Of a stretch of 64,000 bases of DNA, positions 24,121 through 33,108 are shown one piece after another. Every line of letters starts with the position of its first letter. The first letter of the stretch is position 1. The position numbers and the translations under genes were made by a program. The notes beneath the pieces are model-generated. The model was not told the DNA's origin. It was given only the letters and a program-made list of their open reading frames with translations, and ran no database searches. Origin of the DNA: Devosia sp. FJ2-5-3 (lineage in GTDB: Bacteria > Pseudomonadota > Alphaproteobacteria > Rhizobiales > Devosiaceae); assembly GCF_029201545.1 (NCBI RefSeq), contig NZ_CP104007.1, positions 654,501-718,500 on the forward strand, given 5' to 3'.

Positions 24121-24801
24121 TTAGGACTTTTCGCCGCCCGTCGCAAACAGCGCCTCGAACTGGCCATCCTCGATGCGCGCTGCCGCGATCACGGCCTGGG
24201 TGCGGCTGTCGACATCCAGTTTCTGCAAAATGGCCGAGACGTGGGCCTTCACAGTGGCCTCCGAGATCGTCAGCTCATAGGCGATCTGTTTGTTCATAAG
24301 TCCGTCGCTGAGCATCATCAGCACGCGAACCTGCTGGGGGGTCAGGGTCGCCAGACGCTTCATCAGCGCCGATTGCTCGTCCTCGGCGCCCAGCGTCGTG
24401 CCCTTGGGGACGAAAACCTCGCCGGCGAGAACCGTCTCGATGGCGCGACGGATTTCGGTCGGGCCTTCGGATTTATGGAGATAGCCCGAAGCGCCCAGCT
24501 CGAAAGCCCGGCGCACGACGGTTGCGTCTTCCACGGCCGAAATGATCATTACCGGAATATCGGGATATTGGGCGCGCAGCAGCAGCAGGCCCGAAAAGCC
24601 CCGCACGCCGGGCATGTTGAGGTCGAGCAGGACGAGATCGCAATCGCGTTCGGCGTCGAGCGACTGGCTCAAGCTGTTGAGGTCTCCGGCTTCCTCGACA
24701 TTGACCGTCGCATCGCCCACGGCAAGGGTCTGCCGCAGGGCAGCCCGGAACAGCGGGTGGTCATCCACGATGATGATACGTCGACGTGTCATGAGCCTCA
24801 T
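24121..24801 (-). CDS. NarL/FixJ-type response regulator
   Basis: 226 residues. Receiver domain with acidic pair D13-D14, phospho-acceptor Asp60 in LLDLNMPG and Lys110 in YLHKSEG; C-terminal LuxR HTH with LTPQQVRVLMMLSDGLMNKQI and SEATVKAHV. Expected to bind DNA after phosphorylation. No histidine kinase gene is adjacent, so it is an orphan here. Starts at 24801 or 24792 are both possible. It is divergent from the podJ-like gene and shares its 166-base intergenic region, which holds a CtrA-like box. Confidence 0.9.
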   Translation of the reverse strand: MRLMTRRRIIIVDDHPLFRAALRQTLAVGDATVNVEEAGDLNSLSQSLDAERDCDLVLLDLNMPGVRGFSGLLLLRAQYPDIPVMIISAVEDATVVRRAFELGASGYLHKSEGPTEIRRAIETVLAGEVFVPKGTTLGAEDEQSALMKRLATLTPQQVRVLMMLSDGLMNKQIAYELTISEATVKAHVSAILQKLDVDSRTQAVIAAARIEDGQFEALFATGGEKS

Positions 24802-24874
24802 ACTCTCCAAAAAACACCAGACCGCACGAAAATCACTGATTCACGGCCAGGGCACTTGCATATTGCGGCAATCC

Positions 24875-24889
24875 TTAACGGGTTCTTTA
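24875..24889. promoter_or_regulatory. CtrA-like box (TTAA-N7-TTTA)
   Basis: TTAACGGGTTCTTTA matches the CtrA consensus TTAA-N7-TTAA with one mismatch. It lies 79 bases before the podJ-like start and 74 bases before the divergent response-regulator start. One-mismatch sites occur by chance a few times per window of this size, so only the position supports it. Confidence 0.4.
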
Positions 24890-24967
24890 CCATGTTTTCC
24901 CAAGAGTGACCGCTAGACCTTCGTGATGCATCGCGGGGGAGATGTCTAGATTTGACAGGGACTGAAC

Positions 24968-27900
24968 ATGGCCCGCGCTTATCCTCAATCGGATTACGCC
25001 GACACACCCCGAAACGCCAGTGGCGGGGAGTGGCAGGCGCTGCGTGGCGAGTTGGTCGCGCTGCTCGATCAAGTTGAAAGCCGCTTTGCCCGCCCCGCCG
25101 GGGATGAAAGTGCATTGGGTGGTCTCTCCCAGCGCGTTCGGTATCTCCGCGATCAGGTGGAAGCGCCCGAGCCGGCGCTGCGGCGTCGCGAGGCGCTGCG
25201 CACGGTCAAGCGCGCCGTCGATCGTTTCAGCCCGCGCGACGATCGCCATGACGATGATGACGACGCCCTGACCTCGGCCATTGCCGAAATCCGCAGCCGC
25301 CAGGGCGCGGCAAATATTTCCGCAATCGACCGTCGTCCGGCCGACGCACCGGAATTCCGCGAATTGAGTGGCCTGGTCCACGGTATCAGCGACCGGCTGG
25401 GGCGGCTCGAAGGCGATCTGCGCCAGCAGCGGGGCAATTCCAGCCAGGTCATGGAAGTCGCCAGCCAGGTTGAGCAGCTGACCCAGGTGGTCGAGCTCCT
25501 TGCGGGCGCGGTCGGGGAGACGGGCCAGGTCAAGCGCCTCGAGGCCCAGATTGCCGGCCTCGGCGCCATGATCGAAAAGGGGGCCCAGGTCGATCTCGGC
25601 GCCATCAATGCGCGGCTCGACGATGTGTCCGCCACGGTGGGCAAGCTCGCCGAATTGCAGGCCCAGCAGATGGAGCGCGAAATCGTGCGCCAGGAGCGCG
25701 AAGACGCTGCGCCAAAAGGCAAGGGCGCGGCCAAGCTCGAACCGGCCATGCACGCCATCGAAGACAGCGTGCGCAGCGTCTACGATCGCATCGACGCCAT
25801 CGAAAAAAGCCTTGCGCTGTCCTCGGGCGATTTCGAGCGCCTGACGTCCGAAATGGCGGCCTTTACCCAGGCAATGCGGGACCAGGCCGGATCGCCCGAT
25901 ATCCTCGTCGATCGGGTTGAGGCTCTGGTCGCCCGCATGGACGGCGTCGACAGCGGCAATGGCGATGTCCTCGCGCTCAAAACCGAAATCGTCGGCCTGC
26001 AGAACGCCGTGCTGCAAGGGATGGAGCCGCGGTTCCTGCGCATCGAAAGCAAGATCGAAGCGCTCAGCGACCGCATCGCGCCTGTCGATACCAGCGCCGT
26101 CGAAGGCCAGCTCAAGCAATTGATGTCGCGCATGGACGAGGCCGGGTCCCAGCTCGATGGCCTTGCCCGGCTCTATCACGATGCCAGCGAGCGCTCGGAT
26201 TTCGAATCGCTGGCCACGATGGTGGCCGAGCGCACCAGCGATGCCGTGACCCGCAAGTCGCCGGCGCCGGTCGCCATGTTCGGTCCGGAGAGCCTCAAGA
26301 GCATCGAAGATCGCATTTCGAGCCTCGTCCGCTCAGTCAACAAGCAGCCCGATATCGAGACGCTGGCCGACATCGTCGCCGAAAAGACCTCGCTGGCCGT
26401 CGCCCAGGCGCGCGGCCCGGCTGCCGGCATGGACGGAACCAGCATGGACGCGCTCGAAAAGCGCATGACCGCGCTGCTCAACACGGCGGGCCGCGATACG
26501 GCCGAGCGACTGGCCCGGCTGGAGGCGACCCTGGCGTCCCGCTCCGCCCAGCCTGCGCAATCTTCGGCTTCAATTGCGGCGCCCGAAGCGGCCGATCCTT
26601 TCCATCTGCCGCAGGAAGACAGCCTGCGCCTCGATACTATTTTGTCGCGCCTTTCGGGCGGCAGCAGTGATGCCATGCCGGACAATCCGGTCGAAGAGGT
26701 CCCGTTGATCGACAAGGGCTTCAAGGATGTGCCGGCGCGCCAACCCGCTCCCGCGGCCCAGACGGCTGTCCCGGTCGCCCGGCATGCTCCGGCAGAAAAG
26801 AAAGCCGAGCCGGATCGCCCGCATTTCGACCCCAATCACGTCGAGCGGCCGCCCCGTCCACAGTCGAGCTTCGCGCTGAGCGAAAAAGAACCCTTCACGC
26901 CCATGCCATCCGCTCCGGTGGTCCCGGGGGTGGAGCCACCGGTCAGCAATACCAGTACCTTCGTTGCCGCGGCCCGTCGGGCTCAGCGCGCGCGCCAGGA
27001 ACAGGTTGTCGTCGAGGCGCCGGGTGGTTCGCTGATCAGCCGGGCGCTGGCCCGCGTTCGGCCAGTCGCAAAGCCCGAAAGCCTCGGTGAGCCCGCTGCG
27101 GCCGAGCCTGCCCCCGCCGCCGAAGCTGCGCTACACAAAAAGCCGAAGCGCGCAGAGCCCTCTATCGCCGATGAATTCGTGCCCCCAGCCGCTTCGGATA
27201 GCGACGTGGAAGCGCTCGACGCCGCCCAGCCGAGCTTCCTCCAGCGCCATCGTCGGCCGCTGCTGCTGGCCGCCGCCCTCGTGGCCGTCTCGCTCCTGAC
27301 GCTCAATCTGGTGCTGCAGCGGAGTGCCGCCCAGCGCGTCGGAACGCAGCCCGTCGCCGAGGCCGCGCCTCAGGCCCCGCTGCCGGCCAATCCGGCACCC
27401 TCGGACGACCAGTCCTTCGTCGCCCCCCGTATCATCGACATGATCGACGCCACCACTGTGGGCTCGATCAATCCTGCACCGGCCAGTTTCTCCAAGGATC
27501 CGCTGGCGGTGCCGATGCCTGGCCTGTTGTCGTCGGCAGAAACCAACGAACCCATCGCCCTGGCATCGATCGCTCCAGACGAGGCCGAAGAGGCCGTCGC
27601 AAGCTTTGATCTGCCAGCAGAGGGCGTCGGGCCGCTCGAGTTGCGCCAGGCCGCTGCCGATGGCGACGCCCGCGCCCAGTTCGAGATTGGCGCCATCTTT
27701 ACCGAGGGTCGCGCCGTCGGCCAGAATATCGAAGAGGCCGCCCGCTGGTATGAGCGGTCGGCCGCGCAGGGCTTCGCGCCGGCCCAGTATCGTCTGGGCA
27801 ATCTCTACGAAGCCGGCACCGGGGTGGAGAAGGACCTCGAAATGGCCCGACTCTGGTATCAGCGCGCCGCCGAAGCGGGCAACCGCATGGCCATGCACAA

Positions 27901-28459
27901 TCTGGCCGCGCTCTATGCCGGCGGCGAATTGGGCGAACAGCAATTCGAAGCTGCCGCGCAGTGGTTCACCGAGGCCGCCGGCCTGGGGATGACGGACAGC
28001 CAGTTCAATCTGGGAATGCTCTATGCCCGCGGGCTGGGCATCGAGCAGGATTTCGAGCAATCGTATAAATGGTTCTCGCTGGCAGCGCTGAGCGGGGACA
28101 AGGACGCTGCCCAGGCCCGCGACGACATCGCCAAATCCCTGTCCGCCGAGGCGGTCAGCCGCATCGGCGAAGCGGTACAGGACTGGTCGATCAAGCCGGT
28201 GGTGCTCGACGTCAATTTTGCTCCGATCGGCACCTGGATGGCCAATTTCAATCCTGGCGAGACCATATCGGCGCGCGACGTAACGACCCGCGTGCAGCAG
28301 GCCCTCGGCAAGCTGGGCTTTGATGTCGGCACGCCCGATGGCGTTGCCGGCCCGAAGACCGCCGAGGCCATCCGCGCCTTCGAGCGGGGCACCGGCATGT
28401 CCGAAAGCGGCGTGATCAACCCGCGCCTGCTCGCCGTGCTCGGCAGCCAGCCGGTCTGA
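24968..28459 (+). CDS. podJ: PodJ-like polar localization protein with Sel1 repeats and peptidoglycan-binding domain
   Basis: 1163 residues with the PodJ layout of Caulobacter and Agrobacterium: a long cytosolic coiled-coil region (about 1-520), a Pro-rich linker (about 540-750), one membrane helix at about 761-785, four Sel1-type repeats in the periplasm (about 895-1058, e.g. EAARWYERSAAQG, MARLWYQRAAEAG) and a C-terminal PG_binding_1 domain (about 1107-1160, LGKLGFDVGTPDGVAGPKT). PodJ organises the new pole and directs pilus and holdfast or growth-pole factors. ATG 24968 follows AGGGA. A Tad pilus locus lies 27 kb downstream. Orthology is inferred from architecture; other SEL1/PG-binding polar proteins exist. 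Confidence 0.78.
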   Translation: MARAYPQSDYADTPRNASGGEWQALRGELVALLDQVESRFARPAGDESALGGLSQRVRYLRDQVEAPEPALRRREALRTVKRAVDRFSPRDDRHDDDDDALTSAIAEIRSRQGAANISAIDRRPADAPEFRELSGLVHGISDRLGRLEGDLRQQRGNSSQVMEVASQVEQLTQVVELLAGAVGETGQVKRLEAQIAGLGAMIEKGAQVDLGAINARLDDVSATVGKLAELQAQQMEREIVRQEREDAAPKGKGAAKLEPAMHAIEDSVRSVYDRIDAIEKSLALSSGDFERLTSEMAAFTQAMRDQAGSPDILVDRVEALVARMDGVDSGNGDVLALKTEIVGLQNAVLQGMEPRFLRIESKIEALSDRIAPVDTSAVEGQLKQLMSRMDEAGSQLDGLARLYHDASERSDFESLATMVAERTSDAVTRKSPAPVAMFGPESLKSIEDRISSLVRSVNKQPDIETLADIVAEKTSLAVAQARGPAAGMDGTSMDALEKRMTALLNTAGRDTAERLARLEATLASRSAQPAQSSASIAAPEAADPFHLPQEDSLRLDTILSRLSGGSSDAMPDNPVEEVPLIDKGFKDVPARQPAPAAQTAVPVARHAPAEKKAEPDRPHFDPNHVERPPRPQSSFALSEKEPFTPMPSAPVVPGVEPPVSNTSTFVAAARRAQRARQEQVVVEAPGGSLISRALARVRPVAKPESLGEPAAAEPAPAAEAALHKKPKRAEPSIADEFVPPAASDSDVEALDAAQPSFLQRHRRPLLLAAALVAVSLLTLNLVLQRSAAQRVGTQPVAEAAPQAPLPANPAPSDDQSFVAPRIIDMIDATTVGSINPAPASFSKDPLAVPMPGLLSSAETNEPIALASIAPDEAEEAVASFDLPAEGVGPLELRQAAADGDARAQFEIGAIFTEGRAVGQNIEEAARWYERSAAQGFAPAQYRLGNLYEAGTGVEKDLEMARLWYQRAAEAGNRMAMHNLAALYAGGELGEQQFEAAAQWFTEAAGLGMTDSQFNLGMLYARGLGIEQDFEQSYKWFSLAALSGDKDAAQARDDIAKSLSAEAVSRIGEAVQDWSIKPVVLDVNFAPIGTWMANFNPGETISARDVTTRVQQALGKLGFDVGTPDGVAGPKTAEAIRAFERGTGMSESGVINPRLLAVLGSQPV

Positions 28460-28477
28460 TCGCAAAGTCAAAGAATG

Positions 28478-28518
28478 AAAAGGGGCTCCTCGGCAGCAAT
28501 CCGAGGAGCCCCTTTTTT
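28478..28518 (+). terminator. Strong intrinsic terminator after podJ
   Basis: Arms AAAAGGGGCTCCTCGG (28478-28493) and CCGAGGAGCCCC (28501-28512), a 7-nt loop, then TTTTTT (28513-28518). It also serves the convergent operon that ends at 28574. Confidence 0.93.
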
Positions 28519-28573
28519 CGTCTTGGGAGGCGATGCCGGCAGAGGCCGTTCCATCGCGCCAATCACGAGAGAT

Positions 28574-30112
28574 CTAGAACCCGCCGCCTGTCTTGAAGCC
28601 GGAATTCTTGCGCGTTCCCGAGCTGCCGGTGCGCGGGCGGGAGAAACCGCCGCCGCCGCTCGATCCGCTGCCCCAGCCGCCACCAAAGCCGCCGGTCGGC
28701 TTGTTCTTGCGGGATGAACCGCCGCCGAAGCTGGTGTCGGGCCACTGGAAGGTGCTGCCGCCATTCTCCGCCCAGGGCGATGCCTTGGCGGGGCGATGGG
28801 AGCCAGCATTGGCCCCCCAATCGCTACCCGGAGACCAGTCCTGGCTGCGGCGCCAATGATCCCAATAGCTGGCGGCCGAAATGCCGCCACGCAGGAAATC
28901 GTTGAGCAGATCGCCCACCAGCTTGTCTTCGCGGAAACTCGAGCGGGGGTCGTCGAAGCGCTGCTTCTTGAACTCCCACTGAATGTCCTCAAGCTCGCGT
29001 CGGCGGGCCGCCAGGATCTTGAGCCGCTCGCGCTGGTCGCGCGTTTCCCCGTCTTCTTCGCGCAGCCGGGCCCGCGCCTCGTCGATCTGGGCGATGATGG
29101 TGTCGTCGTGGCCGGTGCGGGTCAGCCGCGCCTCGGCAAGGAGCGTTTTCATGTCTTCCCGTTCCAGTGCGGCGGCCAATTCGCTGGCCGCGGTCTCGAA
29201 TGCGGGATCTCGACCCTCGGCCAGGTCCTGCAGGCTCCGTGCGGCTTCGTCGCGCCGGTCCTCGCAGGCAAGGATCTGGGCATCGACCGCCTCGATCTCA
29301 GCCTGGACGCGCACGATCTCGTCGCGCAGGGGCTTGCCCCCCGCGGCGTCGACAGCGGCGTCGCGCATGTTTTCCAGCTGGGCCTCGGCGGCCTGGGCGT
29401 TCTGCTCCTGGCGCTCGGCGTGCTCGCGCAGACGCAGTGGAATTTCATTCAGCATGGCGAAATTGGGCCGCGCCTTGTGAAAGTCGACCAGGCGCGCAAC
29501 CATGCCGTCAAAATAGCGAACCAGATTGTTGGCGCGATAGCCCGAAGTGCCATATCCGGCGTCCCACAGATACATGAACAGCGGGTCGTCCCGGTAGACA
29601 TGGCCCTTCTGGTCGCGATCGGTCTCGGCCAATTCGGTCTTGCGGATCGACTGCTCGGCGATTTCGCCCAATTCTTCGGCGGTCCGGCGCAGGGTCTGGA
29701 ATTCAGGCGAGGCGGCGAGCCTTTCGGCCTGCTCATTGCCCATGGCCTTGAGCCTGTCCTGGCGGTCGCCGAGACGGATCGTGGCCTGGCGGCGTTGCTC
29801 GACCAGTGCCGTGCGCTCGGTTTCGAGTTCGGCGATGGCCCGCTCGGCCTTTTCCACGGCCTTGGCGTGGCCCTTGAGCGTTTCGCGTGCCTTCAGTTCT
29901 GCCGTGGAGAGGCGCCCGTCGAGGTCGGGTTGGACGGTTGGATCAAGGCGCAGCTTGGCCAGCTGGCGGAACAGTTCCGCCTCGCTTTCCTTGGTCTTGG
30001 CGATTCGCTCGGAGGAGCGGGCGAGCCGGCGGGAAATCTCGTCTTCCTCGCGGCGAATGTCGCGCATGGCCTCTTCGAGGCTGGCGAGGGCTTCTGGACC
30101 ACGAATACTCAT
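28574..30112 (-). CDS. Coiled-coil protein with Gly/Ser-rich C-terminal tail, partner of TelA/DUF6384
   Basis: 512 residues, no signal peptide and no membrane segment. Residues 1-150 and about 225-400 are charged heptad helices (Glu/Arg/Gln-rich), separated by a globular patch near 170-220 containing YLWDAGYGTSGYRANNLVRYFDG. Residues about 440-512 are a low-complexity Gly/Ser/Arg/Trp tail with GGFGGGWGSGSSGGGGFSR, expected to be disordered. Third gene of an operon: it starts 4 bases after the DUF6384 stop. I do not know a functional assignment; the layout suggests a cytosolic scaffold or filament-forming partner of TelA. The nearest named analogues are other coiled-coil stress proteins, but no specific family match is visible to me. 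Confidence 0.75.
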   Translation of the reverse strand: MSIRGPEALASLEEAMRDIRREEDEISRRLARSSERIAKTKESEAELFRQLAKLRLDPTVQPDLDGRLSTAELKARETLKGHAKAVEKAERAIAELETERTALVEQRRQATIRLGDRQDRLKAMGNEQAERLAASPEFQTLRRTAEELGEIAEQSIRKTELAETDRDQKGHVYRDDPLFMYLWDAGYGTSGYRANNLVRYFDGMVARLVDFHKARPNFAMLNEIPLRLREHAERQEQNAQAAEAQLENMRDAAVDAAGGKPLRDEIVRVQAEIEAVDAQILACEDRRDEAARSLQDLAEGRDPAFETAASELAAALEREDMKTLLAEARLTRTGHDDTIIAQIDEARARLREEDGETRDQRERLKILAARRRELEDIQWEFKKQRFDDPRSSFREDKLVGDLLNDFLRGGISAASYWDHWRRSQDWSPGSDWGANAGSHRPAKASPWAENGGSTFQWPDTSFGGGSSRKNKPTGGFGGGWGSGSSGGGGFSRPRTGSSGTRKNSGFKTGGGF

Positions 30113-30116
30113 CGCA

Positions 30117-31055
30117 TCACCACCGGGTCACCGCGCCACCCTGGACGGGCATAAGATATTCCACATCGAGGAAGCCATCCGATTTGCGGCCGACTTCATT
30201 GGCCTGGATGATCCCGTCATCGCGCTTGTCGGCGGCCACGGCATTGTAAACGCTCTCGGGCACACGGACGCCCCAGATGGGCACCGTCTCGGTCTCGCCC
30301 GTCTCCTCGTTGAGGATGGGCAGTGACAGCACCTGGCCGTCCGGCGCCAGGGCCTCGACGACGATGTAGTAATTGGTGGCTGCGGTGTTGATTTCGGGAA
30401 ACGTCCAGAAACCCGACTGCACATCCGGGCGGTTGACGACCCGCAGCACATATTCCTGCCGCAACTGGTCGCGCAGGGCGGTCAGGCTTTCAACGGCCTC
30501 GACGGCTCCAGCGCGATTGCCTTCCTGGGCAAAGGCCTTGCCGCGGGCCACCAGGGCATCGGCCTGCACAACGGCCTGCTGGACCTTGGTTTCCTCGAAA
30601 ATGGTTTCGCGCAGCGCGTCCATCCGGGCGGGCAGGCCCTCGGTCAATTCGATGCGGGCCCGTGCCGCCTGGCCGGCCGTATAAGGCTGCCAGACGCCGA
30701 AATAGCCTATGCCCAGGACGAGAAGGGCGAGCAGCGCCGCGCCGACGGGCTTGCCCCAGCGCTTGCGACCGACATAGAGCCGAGCCAGGGTCGTGCCCAG
30801 GCCCGGTGCAGGCGGAACATAGGTAAAGCGGCTTTCGGCCAGGGCCGAGACACCTTCCTTGAGGATATGGTCGGGAACCTCGATACCCTGCTGGTGATAG
30901 ATGTCCCGCAAGCGCTCGATGAGCTGAGCCTCGCGGGCCGCACCGTCGAGTTCGCGGATCGCCAGGTCCTGCCGGTGACGGAGCGTGTCGACCACGTCCA
31001 TCGCCAGCATGACTTCATCGAGGGGAGCAGCGGGCTTGGCCGTCGCGTCACTCAT
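30117..31055 (-). CDS. DUF6384 family membrane protein
   Basis: 312 residues. N-terminal cytosolic helices (1-80; LDEVMLAMDVVDTLRHRQDLA), one membrane helix at about 103-122 (GAALLALLVLGIGYFGVW), then a periplasmic or outer part with a coiled helix (TEGLPARMDALRETIFEE) and a beta-rich C-terminal domain containing NYYIVVEAL and RKSDGFLDVEYLMP. DUF6384 has no established function. It lies 32 bases after telA and 4 bases before the coiled-coil gene, so the three are one operon. It would link the cytosolic partners to the envelope; this is inference from topology. Confidence 0.78.
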   Translation of the reverse strand: MSDATAKPAAPLDEVMLAMDVVDTLRHRQDLAIRELDGAAREAQLIERLRDIYHQQGIEVPDHILKEGVSALAESRFTYVPPAPGLGTTLARLYVGRKRWGKPVGAALLALLVLGIGYFGVWQPYTAGQAARARIELTEGLPARMDALRETIFEETKVQQAVVQADALVARGKAFAQEGNRAGAVEAVESLTALRDQLRQEYVLRVVNRPDVQSGFWTFPEINTAATNYYIVVEALAPDGQVLSLPILNEETGETETVPIWGVRVPESVYNAVAADKRDDGIIQANEVGRKSDGFLDVEYLMPVQGGAVTRW

Positions 31056-31087
31056 CCTGCGCCTATATTCCCTTGGATAGCCGTGTC

Positions 31088-32305
31088 TCAGTTCCGGGTT
31101 TCGAGCAGCAGCGCATTGCCTTCGGCGGCAAGCGTTGCAAGGCGCCGCTTGCCGTCTTCGACGGCGTCACGGATTTCCGCCGAATTCTTGGTCGAGGCGA
31201 CACGCATCTCGTTGATGATGGTGCGGCTCTTCTCCTGGAAGTTCACCACCGAATCCACAAGTTTCTTGACCGCGTCGGCGCGCACGGTGGGACCGTAGCC
31301 GGCCTTGACCGCTTCTTCCTGCACCTTGTCACCGATTTCCGAGAGCGTCTCGAGGCTCTTGGACATGCCTTCCTTCATCGCGTTCAGCGTCTGGGTGGAT
31401 TCATGCAGGCCGAACATGCCGGTGAAGGAGGCCGACAGGGCAGTCAGAACGGTCTCGTTGGTCGAGAAGAAGGAGATCGACTGCTGGTAGACGCGTTCCT
31501 TGGCGTTGGTGGTCTGCATCAGGCGCGCCATCACCACTTCCGAGGTATTGTAGGAAATGGTCAGATTGTCCGACAGATCCTTGGCGATCTGGTAGCGCTT
31601 TTCCTCGTTCTGCATTTCGCGCAGGCGCTCGTCGCGCGCCATTTCGAGGCGGGCGCGATCGGCCGGGACGTTGCCGGCATAGGCGGCAAGCTCGTCGGCG
31701 GATTTTTGCAGGATGTTCTTCTTTTCTTCGAGCCGCCCTTCTGCGGTGTGCAGCACTTCGAGCGCCATCACTTCGGACTGCTTGAGGGCGCCGCGGAAGT
31801 CCCGATAGGCCTCGAGGATGGTCTGCTCGCGGTCGATCTGATCCTTGGTGTCCTTGGTGACATCCAGATAGGTGTCACGGATCTTGTTGAAGCGCGTGGC
31901 GATGTCGCCGCGGCTGACCTTCATCCAGACATTGGAAACGCGCTCCACCAGGTCCAGCTTATTGTCCTGGAGCTGGTCGACCATCATCTTGGCGTCATCG
32001 CGAATCGAGTCGAAACCCTTGGTGATCTCCTCGTAGCGCTCGCCGATCTTCATGGCGGCGACTTGTTCGCGCACCACTTCATTGAAGGCAGAAGCCTGGC
32101 TGAGGGTGCGGCCGATGAGGATAACGCGGGTTTCGTCGAGTTCGGTAATCTGGCTCAAAAGACCGGTGATCGGCTGCTCGCCCTGGTTCTCCGGCCAGAT
32201 GCCCAGATCGCGGATGGCGTTGACCGCCTTGTCCAGATACTGCAGGGGCCGTTCGGCGATCGCCGAGCTGGTTGAGGCAGTGGCAGTGGTCACTTGATCG
32301 GTCAT
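31088..32305 (-). CDS. telA: TelA/KlaA-family toxic anion resistance protein
   Basis: 405 residues, soluble and largely helical. It matches the TelA family, named from plasmid tellurite-resistance operons but mostly chromosomal and of uncertain role, with links to envelope stress and antimicrobial tolerance. Typical segments: LSQASAFNEVVREQVAAMK, DLVERVSNVWMKVSRGD, QTILEAYRDFRGALKQSE and TISYNTSEVVMARLMQTTNA. AGGGAG precedes the ATG at good distance. First gene of the telA/DUF6384/coiled-coil operon. No terC/terD genes are in view, so metal resistance is not supported locally. Confidence 0.88.
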   Translation of the reverse strand: MTDQVTTATASTSSAIAERPLQYLDKAVNAIRDLGIWPENQGEQPITGLLSQITELDETRVILIGRTLSQASAFNEVVREQVAAMKIGERYEEITKGFDSIRDDAKMMVDQLQDNKLDLVERVSNVWMKVSRGDIATRFNKIRDTYLDVTKDTKDQIDREQTILEAYRDFRGALKQSEVMALEVLHTAEGRLEEKKNILQKSADELAAYAGNVPADRARLEMARDERLREMQNEEKRYQIAKDLSDNLTISYNTSEVVMARLMQTTNAKERVYQQSISFFSTNETVLTALSASFTGMFGLHESTQTLNAMKEGMSKSLETLSEIGDKVQEEAVKAGYGPTVRADAVKKLVDSVVNFQEKSRTIINEMRVASTKNSAEIRDAVEDGKRRLATLAAEGNALLLETRN

Positions 32306-32514
32306 TCGTCGCTCCCTGAGAGTACCGCCCTTGTGGGCAAGCAGCGCCTATGCGCCCTAGATTGCTGCTGCCGACCCCGCTGACAATTGCGTCAGCGCCA
32401 TTCGGCAACTATTTAGTCCATATTGGTGCGAAAAAGCCGCAGGTAAAGAGCGCCGAATGAACATGCGATAGAACGTTGTTTTTTCGCATCATATTCGTTT
32501 CCGAGGAGAGCCGG

Positions 32515-32991
32515 ATGGACTTTGGTGGGCGCTATCGTATAGGGGCGCGGCGCGACGCCGTCTGGGCTGCGCTCAACGATCCCGACATGCTCAAGGCAGC
32601 AATTCCGGGATGCAGCCATATCGCCTGGTCGGGGGAGGGCACGCTCGATCTCGAGATCAAGGTCAATCTCGGCATCATGCAGCCTGTCTTCAAAGGCGAG
32701 CTGGCCCTTTCCAATGTGACGCCTGCCGAGCGCTACAGGCTTTCCGGCCGGGGCAAGGGCGGCCTGATGGGCCTCGCCGAGGGTGCGGCCGATGTCGTGC
32801 TGTCCGATGCGGGCGAGGATACGCTGCTCGACTTTGCCGCCGAAGGCGGTGCCTCGGGCCAGATCATGAAGATGGGCAAGGCGCTGATCGGCAATTCGGC
32901 GCAACGGGTCATCGATGGGTTCTTCGAGCGTTTTGCTGCGGCAATGGGTGCCGATATCGAAGCGCTGGAGCGTGCCGACCCTGCCCAATAA
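32515..32991 (+). CDS. CoxG-like SRPBCC domain protein
   Basis: 158-residue member of the START/Bet v1-like fold (CoxG, carbon monoxide dehydrogenase subunit G family): FGGRYRIGARRDAVWAALND and MLKAAIPGCSHI are hallmark N-terminal segments. CoxG anchors CO dehydrogenase to the membrane in a few bacteria, but stand-alone copies are common and no cox genes are near, so a lipid or small-molecule binding role is as likely. ATG 32515 has GAGGAG ahead. It is divergent from telA; the 209 bases between them show nothing further I can name. Confidence 0.82.
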   Translation: MDFGGRYRIGARRDAVWAALNDPDMLKAAIPGCSHIAWSGEGTLDLEIKVNLGIMQPVFKGELALSNVTPAERYRLSGRGKGGLMGLAEGAADVVLSDAGEDTLLDFAAEGGASGQIMKMGKALIGNSAQRVIDGFFERFAAAMGADIEALERADPAQ

Positions 32992-32998
32992 GCCCGTT

Positions 32999-33013
32999 TT
33001 AACAAGAGCTTAA
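32999..33013. promoter_or_regulatory. Perfect CtrA box (TTAA-N7-TTAA)
   Basis: TTAACAAGAGCTTAA, followed by CC, is an exact match to the CtrA consensus TTAA-N7-TTAAC. It begins 7 bases after the CoxG-like stop and 96 bases before the start of a 40-residue ORF. With about 63% GC, roughly 0.1 exact matches would be expected by chance in 64 kb. Confidence 0.6.
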
Positions 33014-33108
33014 CCATGCCGCAATGTGACCGCTCTCGGCCATAATCTGGCCGGAGGGGAGGGTGTAGGAACGGGACGTCCACTCCCTCCAATTTGAACT
33101 AAATTGCC

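Noticed and set aside
24887..26179. 430-codon minus-strand frame opposite the podJ-like gene
   Set aside because: Shadow of the coiled-coil region; crosses the likely promoter and has no domain.
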